Positions 52,951 through 64,000 of a DNA stretch of 64,000 nucleotides are shown one piece after another. A program made the translations under genes and the position numbers. The stretch lies in NCBI GenBank assembly GCA_964020085.1, contig OZ026595.1, positions 827,001 through 891,000 of the forward strand. Direction: 5' to 3'. Position 1 is the first letter of the stretch, and each line of letters opens with the position of its first letter. A model generated the notes under the pieces. It was not told the DNA's origin. It saw only the letters and a list, made by a program, of their open reading frames with translations, and did no database searches. The DNA is from Micromussa lordhowensis. Its lineage: Eukaryota > Cnidaria > Anthozoa > Scleractinia > Lobophylliidae.

Positions 52951-55900
52951 TCATCTGCCAGCAGCATTTTGTGATTCCATAGCATCATCCGTGGTTTTTG
53001 TGGTAGCTTTATCCCATTCTTGACGTTCTCCAGACAACAAGGCACAAAAGATGGCCGCTCCTCCCACTAAAATTGCAAAAGTCAACCAGAACACTCCTTG
53101 CCATTCTTCAGCAGTCTACGAGAGAAAAAACGCTAATAGTTATTTAATTAAGACAAAAAACAACAGGAAATCGAGAAATTTCAGTTTTAAATGGACAAAA
53201 CACTGTACCAGAATACTTTTAAGTATATTACTGTCCTTTTTGTATTTCCTAAAAGCTAAAGATATAAATAGTTGCCTGAAATAACACCAAAAACGACTTC
53301 TCATGGGAACTCGAGAAAATCAGTTTCAACTGAGCTCGGAGAAATTGTGCAAACACATGTAAATTGTTGTCATCAGTTTCAAGAGAAGTCTGTTTGGCTA
53401 GTCCTCAAGCAAAAAAATCGGATCTACTTTTAAATTAATTAGACACCAACCTTATCTTGAGTGATAAAGCCCACAATAGTTGGACTAACAAAACCAGCTG
53501 TTGTTCCAACTGTGTTGCACACACCCATGATGATACTAGAGTAGCGGGGTGCGATGTCCAGCATGTTCACAGTGTATGCTGGGAAGGCTAGTGACGTAGT
53601 CATTCCCGCAAGACTCATACAGATAACGACAACTGTGACATTTAACGAGTAACCTGCTATCAAAACTAAAAACCCGCTTGCTACAGCTCCTGTTAAGAAA
53701 TAAGACAGGGGAATAAACATTAATAGGGCAGTTTTGTTATCTGATACTGGAAGATAGAGCGTTTTGACTAAAGCGTCGAAACGTAAGTGGTTTTGTATTA
53801 CTACTCTACACCATTGGTTTAGAAAACTCTCGCCACTCTATCATCAAACAGGAAGTAAAACCAAAACCAATTGTAACTCGCTCGCACATGTTTTTCCGCG
53901 CTTCGCATCAGCTACTTAGATCAAGTTTTGATTAGTTGATTTGATTGTTTGTGTCCTTGTTGTTTACCCAAAGTCATAACATTGAACAAGCATAGGTTTT
54001 GGTTTTATAAGAATCAATTGACAACGGCTCTATAGTTTACTACACCTTTAAAGGGTTGGAGGTAGCAAGGTAGCAAAGACAGACAGACAGACAGAGATAC
54101 GGAGGGATGGATGGACAGCCTCAGAACGATAGATATGAAAGGGAGACAGAGAAAACTCACTGACTGACCGACCCATGCCACAAATCGACCCACTGATCAA
54201 CCGACTCATTGACCTACAGATCGCTCGACTTACGAACGTACTGACTGTCTGTCTGTCTGTCGGTCGGTCGGTCTGACTGACGGACGGACGGACAGACGGG
54301 AGGACAGACGGACGGATGGAACTGAATGAATGAATGAATGACGGACGGACATTCAGAATGACATAAACGTGTTATGGCTTACCTACAGCATAAAAAACTT
54401 TCCTAACATTCTTGGTTGACACTGTGCTCTTTCTAAGAACATCTGACGCTAATCCCGACAACGGAGTACACAGCCCTTTGACGAGAAAAGGTGACGCAGC
54501 TAAGAAACCCATCTTAAAATAAAGACAAAGAAACAGTGTGTTGTTAAGTTAATGTCTACACAGGGCCTCCAGTGTGAGCTATCAATTCTCAAAAGGAAAT
54601 ACGGAAAAAATACGCAAACTTTGATCATTTCACTTTGTTTTTGCAGAGAACGTTACGAGATGTACAAAGATTTATAACGCACGTGCATAGGTATTGTTTT
54701 GCTCATTAAACCTTTTGGTGAGCCTGCCGTTTGCCGTCGTGGTTTGTATAAACTTCCTACAAACAGCAGATTTTACAAAAAAAAATAGCTAGCTGTCCTT
54801 TGAGGATCTCACCTTGGTAATGGTTGTTTTCATGACATCTAACAGAAAAATCGGCATTGATATCAGCAAAATATAAAACGCCCAGTCTAAAGCAAAGTTA
54901 GCAGCAATTATTCCCCACACTGGTGGCGACAGAAGAATAGATTTCCAAGGAATAACAATCTTGTCTACCTAAAGTAAGACAACATAAGACACATATGCTT
55001 CAGATTTCACACCTGTTAAACTGCTAAATATGTTATACTTGTTAAGTTACGTCCCAGGACAGCCTTGTTCGGTTTACCTTAGAGAGATCCAATGCTGTTT
55101 CTTGTATTAATCTTTGTTCTTCATTTGATATCGTTGGGTGCAGTGCAGGTGATTCGTACACAACCATCAACCAGACAACATACCACACAATGCCGAAAAC
55201 ACCTAATAAGGTAATAAGAGGATTCCCCTCATTGGCCACTCTACATGTCATACTGTTGTCTAATGGGTGATTACTTCATATATTCGTAATAGACTGCGCA
55301 TCCAGTATTCTAATACACACGGGCCCAAATCCTGTGTTGCCAAGGAATTGATGTAGTTGTATTTGCAAAGCTAACATGATGTGGATATCCGCTGTAAAAA
55401 AGCGCATCATTGTTGCCAAAAAAAATTTTACCAGAGCAATAAAAGCAAAAAAGGATGCAAGCACTTACCAAAGCAATAAAACACAGAGGCCCAGCCTCCA
55501 TCAAAACCATATTTGGTCAATAGACCGGTAACTGGCATAGTGAGTAAATAGCCCATGCTAGCTCCTGCCAAAAAGAGCAACACAGAAGTGGTAATAACGA
55601 GTCATTTTAAGGGTGTAATGTGCCTTTATTACACTAGAACGCATCCCTTTCAATCTAATTACTGCTTCTGTTTTTAAAAACACTGAGGCTTACATCGATA
55701 AACTTGTATACAAACCCTTTGTTTTAACGTGACTTAGTAATTATTGTATTTTGATTTCTCATCGTGTCTGTTCCACCCTGAACTATCAATTGCGCTGATC
55801 AAGCATTCAACAGGAGCCAAAAACGAGCATTTCTTTGTTTACTCATACAATTATCCTGATACCAGGCAATAGTTCAGTATTTGCGGAATTGACAGCCCAC

Positions 55901-58067
55901 TGTGGGCCGAAGTAACAAGACACACCTGTAATAGAGACAGTCACCAGAGTTGTTCTTTCAGCGGATGGCGCCCATCGGCTCCAGATAGCGTGGTTGCAAG
56001 GAAACAAAACACCCTAGCAACAGCGCATACGAAAAATATCAATTTGCAATCTACTTTATGTTAATTGCAGTCTTATCGAGATCTGATTCTTTGTCAGTTT
56101 CACATTTATTTGCTGATATATAGTTTATCCTTTTTATATAATAACCAAATCAATGCGCGTGCTCTGATTGGTCAATCAGCTATGGGTTATTGTGCCGGTA
56201 AACCCATGGGAAAATCGCGCGTCTTCTGAGTTATTATATAAAAGCAATAGACCACAAGTTTCTATGGGTTTTAGGCTGATAAACCACTTGGGATGTTGGT
56301 AGAACACTCGAAGAATTCGTAAACCACTCGCCTGCGGCTCGTGATTTACAAATTCTTCTCGTGTTCTACCAACATCCCGCGTGGTTTATCAGCCTATAAC
56401 CCATAGAAATTTGTGGTCTATTGCTTAAATAGAGAGACGTAGCAAGTTTGAGTCAAAATGCGAATATGCGAATGGATAAACACTACAAATATCCATGAAC
56501 TCTGGTCGGTTAGTACTCACTCTTCTGTAGACTACGGAATTTATCGGCTACATCAAATAGACTTTTCCCGCATTCCACTTAAGTGCGTACGAACAAGAGC
56601 TGTGTAATGCGCTTACCAGCACGAGGCCTTCTAATATCCTCAAAATAATAAGAGCAGCAGGACTCCAGCGAGCGGCAGCTGGGGTCAACAATGTAAGTAC
56701 TGACGCAACAAGGACTGCTGCTCCAAAAAGACGTGCCCCGCCGAGTCGTAAGGCCAGCCAGCCGCCAGGGATTTGGAACACCATGTAGCCGTAATAGAAT
56801 GCACCAAGAATTACACCTAAAATAAAAATATAATGTTTTCAATTTACACGACATACACAGTCATCGAATGACTGCAGACGCCTGTCACCAAGCTACTCTA
56901 CTACCAAGTCACAACTCGGAAATTGCGGAGGGATGTCGTCACCAAACTCCACTCGGTCGCTGTTCAATGTAGCGCGTGTTGTTTATAAAAAAAAAAAAAT
57001 AATTATCAATATCAATTTGAATATGTTCTTCTTTGATGTTGCTAAAGTTGATGTTTTCTAACCTTTTAGCTCAGGCTCCCATTTAAATTCTGGTTCCTGT
57101 TGATAAAATTATAAACCAAATGTTTAGATATAATTCATTCATCTGAGAATGCAGGCAACACGGTCTCAATGTTCTTCGCTTGCATTTTGGCTCAGAGCTC
57201 GACTTTGGGACCTCCGTTTAGTAGTGTACAAGTCAATTACCGCGGTTTCTATTTCTGTACAGCAGATCCTCTTTACCTAATTTAATATCTATGATATTCC
57301 GACTTTTTTATAGAACACGTGCAAAAAAGTGATGGCCATGGCATCTTATCTATAAAATCCAGAAAACGAACTTGCCAAACCTCCCTTACAAATCCTCTGA
57401 TGGTTGTCTTGGAAACCAATTACAATGTCAGCAGAATTCATTACAGAATCAAGTTTTGCTGAGCTATCCTTAAGCAAAACGCTGTTTCTAAATACTGTAA
57501 TGTTTCTGCTTTAAACGTTTCAGATCTTTCGGAGACCCGCGGGTAATGAAAAAACATTTAGTGCCAACAAGCAGCTATTTCAAACGGGTATAAAATGCGC
57601 TTACATATACAAATGTCATGAAGCGCTTCCCATTTTTGTTTCTAAATGCTCTGGGTTTTTTAAGTTTGGAACAGAAAATTTCCAAGAACGCTGCGCTTAT
57701 AATAGAGTGCACTGATCCAGTAAATGCCCAATAAAAAATGTATTTTGCATTACATAATCCTAATGGATGGTTAGTAACATTTCATATCGGGTTACAATGG
57801 CAATTATTGGCCTTCACATATAATGATTTGAACTTCTCATCGAGGGTTATAGGCAATAAATAATTCTAAAAATTATCTATCTTGTTTTTGTTATACAGTA
57901 ATTTAACTTACCCTACAGATAGTCTCTCCGTCCACAACGGCCGTGTGATTGTTAACCATGCCGCCGATAGCGACATTCAAGTTTACCCTCAAACCAGACA
58001 TCACAAAAAAGCCAATAAAAATCATCCCAGACAATACATAGCGCTTCGGTGGCGCATAAACAGGCAT
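52951..58067 (-). CDS. Second SLC17-family anion transporter, tandem paralogue, ten exons
   Basis: Exons in transcript order: 58067-57912, 57096-57063, 56816-56617, 56013-55926, 55564-55469, 55202-55078, 54968-54813, 54512-54383, 53689-53451, 53115-52951. Phases agree; 462 residues. Exons 2 to 9 have exactly the same lengths as in the neighbouring gene (34, 200, 88, 96, 125, 156, 130, 239), proving tandem duplication of a gene with this structure, while protein sequence has diverged clearly. Seen: [31 protein letters not shown] glycosylation site, [72 protein letters not shown]. The C terminus is longer in charged residues and ends AAGR. Substrate unknown; membrane sorting motifs differ from the paralogue at both ends. 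Confidence 0.92.
54079..54350. repeat. GACA/GGAC/TGAA tetranucleotide repeats
   Basis: Blocks of GACA, CTGT, CGGT, GGAC and GAAT units in the intron between exons 8 and 9 of the second SLC17 gene. Confidence 0.8.
56241..56426. repeat. Foldback, ~80-bp arms AAGCAATAGACCACAA...
   Basis: Long arms (AAGCAATAGACCACAA, GGGTTTTAGGCTGATAAACCAC, GATGTTGGTAGAACAC) fold around a CGCCTGCGGCTCG-like centre, in an intron of the second SLC17 gene. Confidence 0.8.
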
Positions 58068-58932
58068 TTTGTGTTAGATGTTAGATAAACATTAAACAAT
58101 CTTTGTTGACGAAAACCCATACGACGAGAAGCTAAAGTCTTCTTCGCCCGTTTTGAAGTGTCACGTGACCTGTCGTTCCCTTGTTCTTGCCCATGCACTT
58201 CACACAGGCTTCAAAAACATTTCCTTTGACAATTATTTGTCGGTTTACATTCGACATTTTAACCCCAAGCTGTCGTTTTTCTTGTCCATGGTGAAACATT
58301 GGAAAGATTAAAGTCTATTACTTTTGGCTTATTATTAATTGAAACTTGCCTTGAAAACAAGAAAGCAAAGCAGGTTATCAATTGAGTAATGTGAGAGATA
58401 CCAGAGGTCTTTGTTTCTAGAAAGAAGCTTTTAAATATATTTACAGGTTTAAATCTTACTTTTGAAATTTAAACCCTCAATTTTTGCTTGGGTATACGTT
58501 TCAACCACACACAGTTCCGAGTCTTAAAATATCTAAGCAATTCATTGTATTAATTAACTTATTATTGGAAAAATGAAAGAAATATAACTAAACATAAAAC
58601 ACTCTTAACCGGCAAAGAAAAACAACCCGCTTAAACACTGTAAAAATATCAACAGTTACCACACTAGCGTGTAAATCCCAAAGTTTTGACAGCGATCATA
58701 ATATTGTTTCTAAAACAAAGCAGAGAAATATCATTCATTTGGAAACCACAATAACCTCGCCGTGAAACCAAATAGACGGGCTGTGTGAGGAAAATAAAAG
58801 AAAGCCATAACTGGGAGTATGGGATCTTTGAGCGTTGTTTTTTACTTTCATTTCTTGCGTAAAACCCTTTACAATAAACAATAGACACAGATTCAGCAAG
58901 TTATAACAACGACGGCCATGTTTATCTCAATG
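58068..58932. other. Upstream region of the second SLC17 gene
   Basis: Probable promoter and 5' untranslated sequence; no extra exon recognised. Confidence 0.35.
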
Positions 58933-58956
58933 GGCCTTTTGCAACAAACGATCACA

Positions 58957-58994
<38 letters not shown>

Positions 58995-59077
58995 ATATCC
59001 CCGCACTGGGACGGTAAAACAAAGAGACGTCAACCAGTCAAGCGTGACTGGCCTTTGTTTTATCGTCCCAGTGTGGG

Positions 59078-59120
<43 letters not shown>

Positions 59121-59144
59121 TGTGATCGTTTGTTGCAAAAGGCC
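58933..59144. mobile_element. 212-bp foldback with ~90-bp arms, GGCC ends
   Basis: The arms GGCCTTTTGCAACAAACGAT and ATCGTTTGTTGCAAAAGGCC, continuing through CACATGGTACAAAATCCGCC and GGAGGGCAAGCTCATTA, are almost exact inverses around an ~40-bp centre. Non-coding MITE. Confidence 0.8.
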
Positions 59145-59379
59145 TATTCTTCTCAGTAGTCCTTCTTTGAACCAGCGATCTTCTCCATCAGCGGAGATCA
59201 TCGTGAGCGCACGGAATCCAGCATCCAGCAAGAGGTCCACAAATGTATAGTCCCCAGACTCCAAGGTACCAACCAGTAACCGATGGAGAATCCTAAGGAC
59301 TGGGTACGAGGCTGGAGCCCACCAAAGAACAAACAAAAACAATTTGCGTCAATTGACAATACCATGTCAGACTACAAAC

Positions 59380-59480
59380 AAATCTCCTGAGTAGTTCCCT
59401 AAGGATCAATACTTGGACCACTTCTTTCTTACTCTATATTAATGATTTCAATAGGGGAACCCTTGTTTACAATATTTGCC
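59380..59480 (+). pseudogene. Fossil reverse-transcriptase fragment
   Basis: GGATCAATACTTGGACCACT reads GSILGPL, followed one frame over by LLYINDF, the classic block of non-LTR reverse transcriptases. A stop replaces the expected Gln just upstream and one base is missing. The short relic shows no other block. A T-rich tail with TAAGCTTCTAAATAAATG near 60115-60135 may be the 3' end of the same or another old copy. Confidence 0.5.
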
Positions 59481-60749
59481 CATTAGCATAAGCAATTCAG
59501 TTTCTGATGGAGCTACAAATAAATCAGTTCTGAATATTGAAAGGTCATAGTATGATTAACTCTGCCAGTGAATATGAGCCTGATGTATAGAATAGTTTTT
59601 GTGCAATACGGGTTTAAAAACTCAAAATTTTCCAAAGAATGTATGAGCTTATTAGCGCTTTTGCCACCCAGAAATTTTGCAATTTCTGAAAGACAATTTC
59701 TCCTTGAATATTACACCCAAAGAGCTAAAAATGTCACCATGTACTAAGTTTCACTAGTTCTTTAGCTGCCTGAAGTCAATTCGTATCTAACATGTTTCCT
59801 TCTATACGCAAAGCCGTATGCAAATGAGCAAAAAATTAAACAATGACGTCAGCATGAATCCGCCAATAATTCTCCTATTGCTTGTCTCTCTATTCTTGGT
59901 GTTGTAAATATCGTTGTTTTTCGTAATGTATTATTAGTTTCTTTTTTTCTTACTTTGTTGCAATGTTAGCTTTCCACTTTGTTGTATATGTTTATTAAGT
60001 TACTTTTCCTTTATGTTTAATACACATGACCGTAATTGTATTAATTGCATTCTACAGATAGTTGCTTAATGTTTTTAACTGTATGATTGGTATAGGAAGC
60101 TTACACCGCATTTGTAAGCTTCTAAATAAATGTAATTTTCTCTATTTCCTGTTTGGTATAACTAAAGTGTTGTTGTTGTTACAAGTGTAGAAAAAGTAAT
60201 ATATCTTTCAAATTATAATGCTCACTTTGAACAAATTATTCCGTGAAATACATAATTTGAAACATCTGGTGACATCAAGTCCTCGTTTCTCTTCTCTTTA
60301 TGTACTTTTTCCACATCCTGGAGAGTAGATTTCTTCTTCACTGTTTACTTTTCCTAATGCTTTTTTTTGGAGGATTGAGATTATTATATTCTAGCACAGA
60401 TAGAACATACTTACAAGGATTAACACAGAACTAACTAAAGAACAATCTACTTAATTTCACCCAAAATATATCAAATATTCTCCCGCATGGACGTTATGCG
60501 AATACTGATGTAAACGGGGGCGGGTCTAGGATTTTCCAGTCCGTAAGAAATCGGCTAGAGAACAAATATATCAAAAAACAGTCCGTTGCAGGTTCCTGAG
60601 TTTTAAAAGCCTTGTCCGTTCGAGCTACTCGCGAGAAAAATTTGATTTCTTGCTCTGGTGATCTCCGTTAAAAAACGCTTTGCTTGTGAAAGTTACGGCA
60701 CGCAGCTCACCACAAAACTAAAAAGGTTACTTTTCTCTGTGTGTGTGTT
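59481..60749. other. Intergenic DNA downstream of the fibrinogen-domain gene
   Basis: A/T-rich; likely includes the 3' untranslated region of the minus-strand gene and old retroelement remains. No gene. Confidence 0.4.
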
Positions 60750-62514
60750 TCACATTGGTCGAAGTTTGATTTCCATGCGTTTTAATGAGTAACCCTGGCC
60801 TCTGAATGGCGACCACGTGACCCCTTGAGCACTTCCTCCGCCTTGGTACAAACCATTGGGATTGGCAGCATGGCAAGCATTGTACCACCAGGCGCCCTTG
60901 AAAAACGACGCACAGTTGTAGTTACCATTTACGTCGTTGTCTCTATCTTTGGTAGTGAACTTCATATTACTAAAACGACAGAAAGAAAAACCGGTAAACA
61001 GCCACCTCGTGTCAAGATTTTAATTATTGATCATTATTACTTACTATTCATTGGATTATACACTGCGTACTGTGCTCAATGAGTGGATTAATACTTGCTA
61101 CATACTTGAAGGGCTTGTTAGAAGACACCACTGCATCTCCTGCCGTGCCTCGGTATCCGTCGACCGTCAGCCGATAATCCTCACTCTCGTCGGCCACAGC
61201 AAAGGTCGTGTAATTGGCATATCTTCGATCGCCTTCGTAATCCTCCATGTCAAATCGAACTGCCATGTTAGCAGATGCGGTCAAGCGATGGAGATTTTCA
61301 TTTCCCAGCCAGAACTCGCCCCTTAGATTTCCAAATCCTTTTTTGTACGATGTCCAGTCGCGATAGAAGTCCACGGATCCATCCATGCGCCTTTGAAACG
61401 TTGTCCAACCGCCACCGTCAGTTGTCATGTCACACAGCACTTGAATGGGTTCTTGTTTGTCAGGGTAGACCCAATACACATCGTCAGTGGTGGAGCCATT
61501 TTGGAAATGGTCACGACAGTTTCTAGGGCATTCTTTCATTACAGAAAATGCACAAAAAAATCAAAACAAATCTGTATTAATTATGTATGTTTGAAAGATT
61601 ATTTTTAATTAAAAATTGTGACTTTCCGTAAAAACAACCTGAAATATGTCCGAAGTATATTGCACTTGGACGTAACTGAATCGAGATAATTTCCCAAATT
61701 CCTTCCAAACCATCTATTGTTAGTCGTCTCAAAATTGGATTTTGCTTACACTAAAACTAAGTTACTCGTCAAAATGGCTGCAAAAATCAACAAACACGCC
61801 CACCTCTAAAACACTTGCAAAAGTGGCTGCCTGTATTGTAGTCAGCAACGCATACTTCATTTTCTTTGCATGGATTGCTTCTTTCGCACGTATCAGCTGA
61901 CAAAACAGAACATAAAACAACAATGAACCAATTCTTTTTCGTTATTCAAACGTGACAAGGTTTTCTAATGAAATCGTTATTGCAGCTCTTCGCATTGCAA
62001 TAATGGGAACAGTCTTTGTACCATTTTTGTAACCTTTAATAAAACTTAGCGTTGAGAACTTATAAAAGTGTTTTCCAAAAGAGTACAGCCTCTTCGTTTC
62101 TTTCCTTTCTTAATTCAAAACTTTCAATGCCTTTTCTCACTTTTCCTTCAACGACAACACTGAAACCTCCAAATCCAATATTCTTACCTCTATTCCTCGG
62201 TACCAGACAAAGTCATCCTTTGTAAAGTTTAAGCGACCAACGAACCGATCAGAATTACTTAACTGACAATTCCCTTGAATAGGAAAAAAGTTGTATGATA
62301 AACAATGAGTTTCTTTGACGCATTCAAATTGACAAGATGTTTCGGATGTCGCTGCGAAGTCCTTTATGGCGTTCCCATTAAGTCTTTGACCTTTTAGAAC
62401 TTCTGCAAAATTAATTGCTTTGAAGTGAGGTTCTGTAAAACGATTTAATCCATGGGCAAAGTTTGTAATTGTAAACGCTAGAAGTGCAACCATGTACATA
62501 ATTTCACCGCTCAA
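60750..62514 (-). CDS. Secreted PAN-EGF-fibrinogen-domain protein
   Basis: Exons in transcript order: 62514-62188, 61896-61804, 61532-61106, 60969-60750. Exon 1 encodes a signal peptide (MYMVALLAFTITNFAHG) and a PAN/apple-like domain (CQFECVKETHCLSYNF, GNCQLS). Exon 2 encodes one EGF domain with six cysteines (DTCERSNPC ... HFCKCFRG). Exons 3-4 encode a fibrinogen C-terminal domain with DGGGWTTFQRRMDGS, GEFWLGNENLH, the calcium-site words DRDNDVNGNYNC and GAWWYNACH. Such proteins act as lectin-like or matrix/immune recognition molecules (family knowledge); the ligand here is unknown. Exons 2, 3 and 4 join in phase, but exon 1 ends in phase 0 while exon 2 needs phase 1. A small exon between them or an unusual donor is therefore missing from this model. 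Confidence 0.85.
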
Positions 62515-64000
62515 CTTTGTTAAGTGTTATTTACAGACAGTGTCAGCTGAACTATGAGGGTAAATTTGACTTCGGTGTGAGATGAATAATTTATAATGAG
62601 TTAAGCAATTATATTTGCCCCCTTTGGAGTTCCTTTACCGTAATCCTACGGTTATGTTCGCGTCTAGCTTGTTTTGAAAGGCCCTGCTAAATAATTCACA
62701 GCTTTCTTTTCAGTCGGAAACTTCGAATAAACATTGTTTATTTTTGTCAATCTCAAGTAAACATTTACCCAGTATGAGGGTCAGAGAATACTAATAATAT
62801 GTATGGAGCAACTGGTTAGGGCAGGTTCCTTTATAATGCTCTTAAACTGTGGAATAATGTTCGTTTTGTGATGTAAAGAAATTCAAGATTTAATCAGGTA
62901 CAAATTCATCCCTGACAGCTTCAGAATAGACAGAATATGTTAGCGTTTTAATTGACTTTGGTTTCTGTATATTTTAGTATTTTAATTCTGTTGTTGAAAT
63001 TAATTTAGTTTTCCATAGGGCCATAAGGGAGCATACCAAGTTTTCTGACTGCAATTATGCAATCTATTGAAATAAAGTCTGAATTTAGTTTGTGTTGCAA
63101 GCAGTGAAACTCTTTTATGAACAGCACTTTAACTTTCCTTCTTCAGAAAAACAGTTGTGACAAAATATTGTCTGCAGGTACTGGCGTCGCTTTCAAGAAT
63201 ATGTACTTTTTGTTTGCTGTTTTTTATATGCACAATAATGTTTAAGTGCAGGTTGATAGGTTTATAAAACAGTTATAATTTGTGTGAAAAAGGTACCACA
63301 CAACAAATGGACCGAATGAGCACCGGAGGGACGAGCCTCTAGGGTGGTTCGGGGGTATGCTCCCACCCCCACCCAGGAAATTTTAAAAATCAGGTCGTCT
63401 GAGACTGTATTTTGTGCATTTTGAAGGCAGTATGATATAAAAACAGGCAAGCAAAAGCAAACTTAAAAACGAGAATATTACCCAAACTTTGGAACTTCAA
63501 AATGGAATTCTTTTGGCACAGGGACTACTTTACGTATGTATTTTACGTATGTATTTTACAGTTTTAGAGAATAATATCACAATTTAGTCATCTATTGACC
63601 AAATGAATTGTTCAAATCTCTACCACCGGCTGCTGATCAAACATGGAATATTTTTATTTACTTATTTCATTTTACTACGCAAACAGTGAATCAAAACAGA
63701 ACTTTACTACATATATTTTTTATCAATTCACTTTTTTTAAATCGCTGGTCAACAAAACTGTGGACCTCCGCAGCCTGGGGGGTGCGGCAGCACCTGTCGC
63801 ACCCCTCTTTCCTACAAGCCTGTCTCGAGAGCTTTGTCTTTCAAATAAATTAAATCTAACAAATTGTAAATTATGCACCAATAAAATGTAGGGCACTGTA
63901 GTGATGTAATTATGTTTATGTCATTTGTGTCACTTGGTTTGAGAAAAGTGGTACAGTAGAAGCTCTCAGAAGTGGACTCTCTCAGGATGCAAGAAAATGT
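62515..64000. other. Upstream region of the fibrinogen-domain gene and window edge
   Basis: Probable promoter of the minus-strand gene. Holds a dispersed-repeat fragment at about 63300-63390 (GGTTCGGGGGTATGCTCCC) and, at the right edge, GTAGAAGCTCTCAGAAGTGGAC, which looks like the end of another TIR element cut by the window. No gene recognised. Confidence 0.4.

Noticed and set aside
58992..59342. Minus-strand 116-codon ORF
   Set aside because: Half lies in the 58933-59144 foldback. The rest resembles no known protein and lacks splice context.
60750..62514. Reading the fibrinogen-domain protein as a venom or toxin component
   Set aside because: Fibrinogen-related and PAN domains also occur in recognition and matrix proteins; nothing in the sequence points to toxicity.

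Overview
The window looks like nuclear DNA of an animal, most likely a cnidarian and probably an anthozoan (stony coral or sea anemone). The host genes are intron-rich with canonical GT-AG introns. They encode animal proteins: a type II phosphatidylinositol 4-kinase, an ASIC/ENaC-type channel, two SLC17 transporters and a PAN-EGF-fibrinogen secreted protein. The gene-poor DNA is full of inverted-repeat elements. The species assignment is inference; no rRNA or mitochondrial marker is present.

Bases 1-8877 are the right-hand part of an integrated large DNA transposon/virus of the Polinton (Maverick)/adintovirus kind. In order it carries a glycine-rich virion-type protein cut by the window edge, an adenain-like cysteine protease, a small minus-strand ORF, a small DUF5679-like zinc protein, a DUF5679-like + phospholipase A2 protein, a chromodomain integrase broken by a frameshift, a one-finger zinc protein, an intact protein-primed family-B DNA polymerase with the same finger at its N terminus, a short acidic repeat protein, and a protein resembling the poxvirus/giant-virus late transcription factor VLTF3. 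It ends in a TACGC-rich terminal repeat near 8877. Capsid and packaging genes, if present, lie left of the window. Several element genes share an A/T-rich TATAG box directly abutting the ATG.

8878-20870 is gene-poor DNA with non-autonomous inverted-repeat elements and two tandem-repeat arrays. At 20878-21939 is the long last exon of a secreted cystine-knot ligand precursor. 24247-33396 holds a nine-exon PI4K2 gene (+); its last intron contains a 5'-truncated LINE with a 14-bp target-site duplication. 34852-39610 holds a complete five-exon ASIC/ENaC-type channel gene (-), with a large tetranucleotide array in one intron. 40205-44494 is a recent tandem duplication with an internal deletion that doubles the last exon of the next gene.

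44068-51658 and 52951-58067 are two tandem SLC17-family transporter genes (-). Each has ten exons and 462 codons, and eight successive internal exons are identical in length. 60750-62514 is a PAN-EGF-fibrinogen gene (-). Exon maps below were read from splice signals, reading phase and family conservation, not from transcripts.
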